From positions 286,566 through 350,565 of the forward strand of contig CAJNDS010002591.1 in the NCBI GenBank assembly GCA_905221605.1: DNA of 64,000 nt, read 5' to 3'. The stretch comes from Symbiodinium natans. Taxonomy: Eukaryota > Sar > Dinophyceae > Suessiales > Symbiodiniaceae. This document shows, piece by piece, positions 62,493 to 64,000 of the stretch. Under the pieces are notes generated by a model, which was not told the origin of the DNA, did not search any database, and saw only the letters and a list, made by a program, of their open reading frames with translations. The translations under genes and the position numbers were made by a program. Position 1 is the stretch's first letter. Each line of letters opens with the position of its first letter.

Positions 62493-62741
62493 ATGTTGCC
62501 GCGCGGCATGCGCGGCAGCGCGCCCGGCCGGGACCGTGCGCTGTTGTTGAAGGTTGCTTGCTTTTGGACTGAAAGCACTCTCTCGTCTAGATGTGTCCTC
62601 GACATTTTCATCGATTCTTGTTTCTGGTTTGACAAAATGCTAATGCTTTTGGACGTCCGGATTCGCCACATGCGAAACCTGTTGCTCTTGCACATCGTGC
62701 TCGACAAGTGTGAACCACGGGGAAAAATGCCGTGCTCTTGA
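62493..62741 (+). CDS. 82-codon ORF, unknown protein, strand uncertain
   Basis: The + frame reads CVLDIFIDSCFWFDKMLMLL then DVRIRHMRNLLLLHIVLDKC. An antisense 125-codon ORF (62453-62830) is equally plausible (SNQKQESMKMSRTHLDERVL). No splice evidence decides. Confidence 0.3.
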   Translation: MLPRGMRGSAPGRDRALLLKVACFWTESTLSSRCVLDIFIDSCFWFDKMLMLLDVRIRHMRNLLLLHIVLDKCEPRGKMPCS

Positions 62742-62889
62742 TGTTTTTTTGGACGTGCTATTGAATCATTGGAATGCTTTGACATGTCCACATGGTCTGT
62801 CACTGTTTGGGGTCCTACGCCGGCATACATGTCTCTATGTTATAATAAATTCTTCTCCCTTGCGAAGGCGGACCTGAGCGCCCAAAGCC

Positions 62890-63833
62890 ATGGCAGCGCT
62901 AGCGTTTTGCGGTACGCTGCTGGTGGGCATTCTCGCACCGAGCTCAGCTGCTCAACCCCAGAAGCCTCGTAACGTCCAAAGCCCCTCAACTAGCCTCCAG
63001 CTTCAGCCTCAAAACTCCAAACCCCGAAGCCCTGAAACCCGCAAAGGCTCAAACCCCTAAAGCCCCAAACACCCCCAAAATCGTAAGCCCCCAGCCCCCA
63101 CAGACCAACATGCCCAAATTCCCCTTAACTCCGGAAGCCACCAAGCCCGAAAACTCCCAACCCAAAGCCCTAACCCCCCCCAAGATCCTGAACCGCCAAA
63201 ACCCTCGCCTTCAGCAACGGTGGGCCCGAAACCCGCGAACCCATGCATCCGAACCCCGAACACCCCATACGATCCCAAAATTCAAGGGCACATGTCAGGG
63301 GCGCAGACTTCAAATCCTGATTCCACCCAAAGCACTTCAGACGCCGCCAAAGCCGTTCCGTGAGTCAAAGGTGCCAAAAGAGATTTGGGGTTTTCAGGGT
63401 TTTTAAGGGCTGTAAGGGTTTTGAGGGCGTTGAGGGCTTTCAGGGTTTCAACTGCCGAGGGTGTATCCCTAAACCCCAAACCCCAAACCCTAAACCCTAA
63501 ACCCTAAACCCTAAACCCTAAACCCTAAACCCTAAACCCTAAACCCTAAACCCTAAACCCTAAACCCTAAACCCTAAACCCTAAACCCTAAGAGCACGAG
63601 GTTGTGCTGCTGATGATGTCCATAACCTTGCTGCAGCCGACGGAAGTCGCCCTGAAGTGCCTCGCCACCGGCTCTCTGTTTAGGGTTTAGGGTTTAGGGT
63701 TTAGGGTTTAGAGTCTAGGGTTTAGGGTTTAGGGTGTCTCGGGGGGTTCAGCATCTTTTGACCTCCTGCTCCGGTGAGGTACAACTGGCTGCTGCAGACA
63801 ATCGGCGATGAGGTGATTGTCACGCCAGGCTTG
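62890..63833 (+). CDS. Secreted-protein gene start, three exons, telomere-repeat splice sites, 3' partial
   Basis: ATG at 62890 (context GCCATGG) opens a classic signal peptide, MAALAFCGTLLVGILAPSSA, with exon 1 ending at CCTC|GTAACG (62968). Exon 2 (63593-63677) follows a (CCCTAAA)n tract whose last unit, CCCTAAG, supplies the AG. It continues in phase 1 with QHEVVLLMMSITLLQPTEVA and ends at CT|GTTTAGGG. Exon 3 (63779-63833, acceptor ccggtgag) continues in phase 2 with YNWLLQTIGDEVIVTPGL and ends at TTG|GCCCTAAACCC, a GC donor made by the telomere repeat. All three phases agree. Family not recognised. The gene continues beyond the window. Confidence 0.7.
63478..63592. repeat. Interstitial telomere-like repeat, 15-16 units, ending in a splice acceptor
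   Basis: (CCCTAAA)n with a terminal CCCTAAG whose AG is the acceptor of exon 2 of the secreted-protein gene. Confidence 0.97.
63678..63735. repeat. Interstitial (TTTAGGG)n starting at a splice donor
   Basis: About eight units with one TTTAGAG/TCTAGGG variant. The first base of the block is the donor G. Confidence 0.97.
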
Positions 63834-64000
63834 GCCCTAAACCCTAAACCCTAAATCCTAAACAAACCCTAAACCCTAAACCCTAAACCCTAAACCCTAA
63901 ACCCTAAACCCTAAACCCTAAACCCTAAACCCTAAACCCTAAACCCTAAACCCTAAACCCAACCCCTAACCCTAAACCCTAAACCCCAAACCCTAAACCC
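63834..64000. repeat. Interstitial telomere-like repeat at the window edge
   Basis: About 23 CCCTAAA units with CCCAACCCCTAA and CCCCAAA variants, continuing past the window. A true chromosome end cannot be excluded, but the exon directly upstream argues for an intron. Confidence 0.95.

Noticed and set aside
63834-64000. Chromosome end
   Set aside because: The repeat begins right at a phased exon and similar arrays are common inside the window, so an intron is more likely.

Overview
This window looks like nuclear DNA of a dinoflagellate-like alveolate protist. The evidence is indirect: there are no long uninterrupted genes, and coding sequence occurs as short exons with GT-AG and apparently GC-AG introns (possibly GA). 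Plant/alveolate-type telomere repeats (TTTAGGG / CCCTAAA) are scattered through the whole window in both orientations. Tandem arrays, homopolymer G/C tracts and microsatellites are very dense. A chromerid or other alveolate cannot be excluded. I see no tRNA, rRNA, CRISPR, bacterial operon or intact mobile element.

The best-supported genes were found by joining exons whose phases agree and whose products resemble known families. (1) A glycosyltransferase family 8 (GT8) gene lies on + at 19079-24293, with the DVD metal motif and the C-terminal HWTG..KPW motif. One of its introns carries 1.5 kb of almost pure G-rich sequence plus a TIR-bounded minisatellite element. (2) A TRAPPC1/Bet5 homologue (a TRAPP complex longin-fold subunit) lies on + at 56270-60884 in eight exons. 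Most of its introns contain telomere-like repeats, and one holds an inverted copy of the same TIR element. (3) An LRR-like plus WW-domain gene end is at 123-496 (+). (4) An ankyrin-like gene end is at 51369-51801 (-), with 37- and 42-nt introns. (5) A secreted-protein gene starts at 62890 (+) and runs off the window; its splice sites are formed by telomere repeats. A further set of splice-supported multi-exon genes of unknown family includes 2107-2294, 6075-6814, 7264-8472, 12342-15963, 16859-17950, 25991-26888, 31751-31995, 33427-34507 and 36486-36950.

Layout: 0.1-19 kb is an exon-bearing region with telomere-like introns, a decayed retroelement (3.9-6.0 kb) and an AT-rich 8-bp satellite (11.7-12.3 kb). 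19-24.3 kb is the GT8 gene. 25.2-33.3 kb holds three tandem arrays: CAGTCAGT minisatellite, 562-bp higher-order repeat, and ~108-bp hairpin satellite. 33.4-42.2 kb contains moderately supported ORFs and small duplications. 42.5-50.1 kb is a large higher-order tandem array. 50-55.3 kb contains ORFs, the antisense ankyrin gene and a diverged segmental duplication of 37.4-38.2 kb. 56.3-60.9 kb is the TRAPPC1 gene. 61-64 kb contains small ORFs, CAG and GT microsatellites and the secreted-protein gene.

Caution: at this GC content many chance ORFs look protein-like on both strands. Exons supported only by composition and plausible splice signals are given low to moderate confidence; only family matches and repeated phase agreement are given high confidence.
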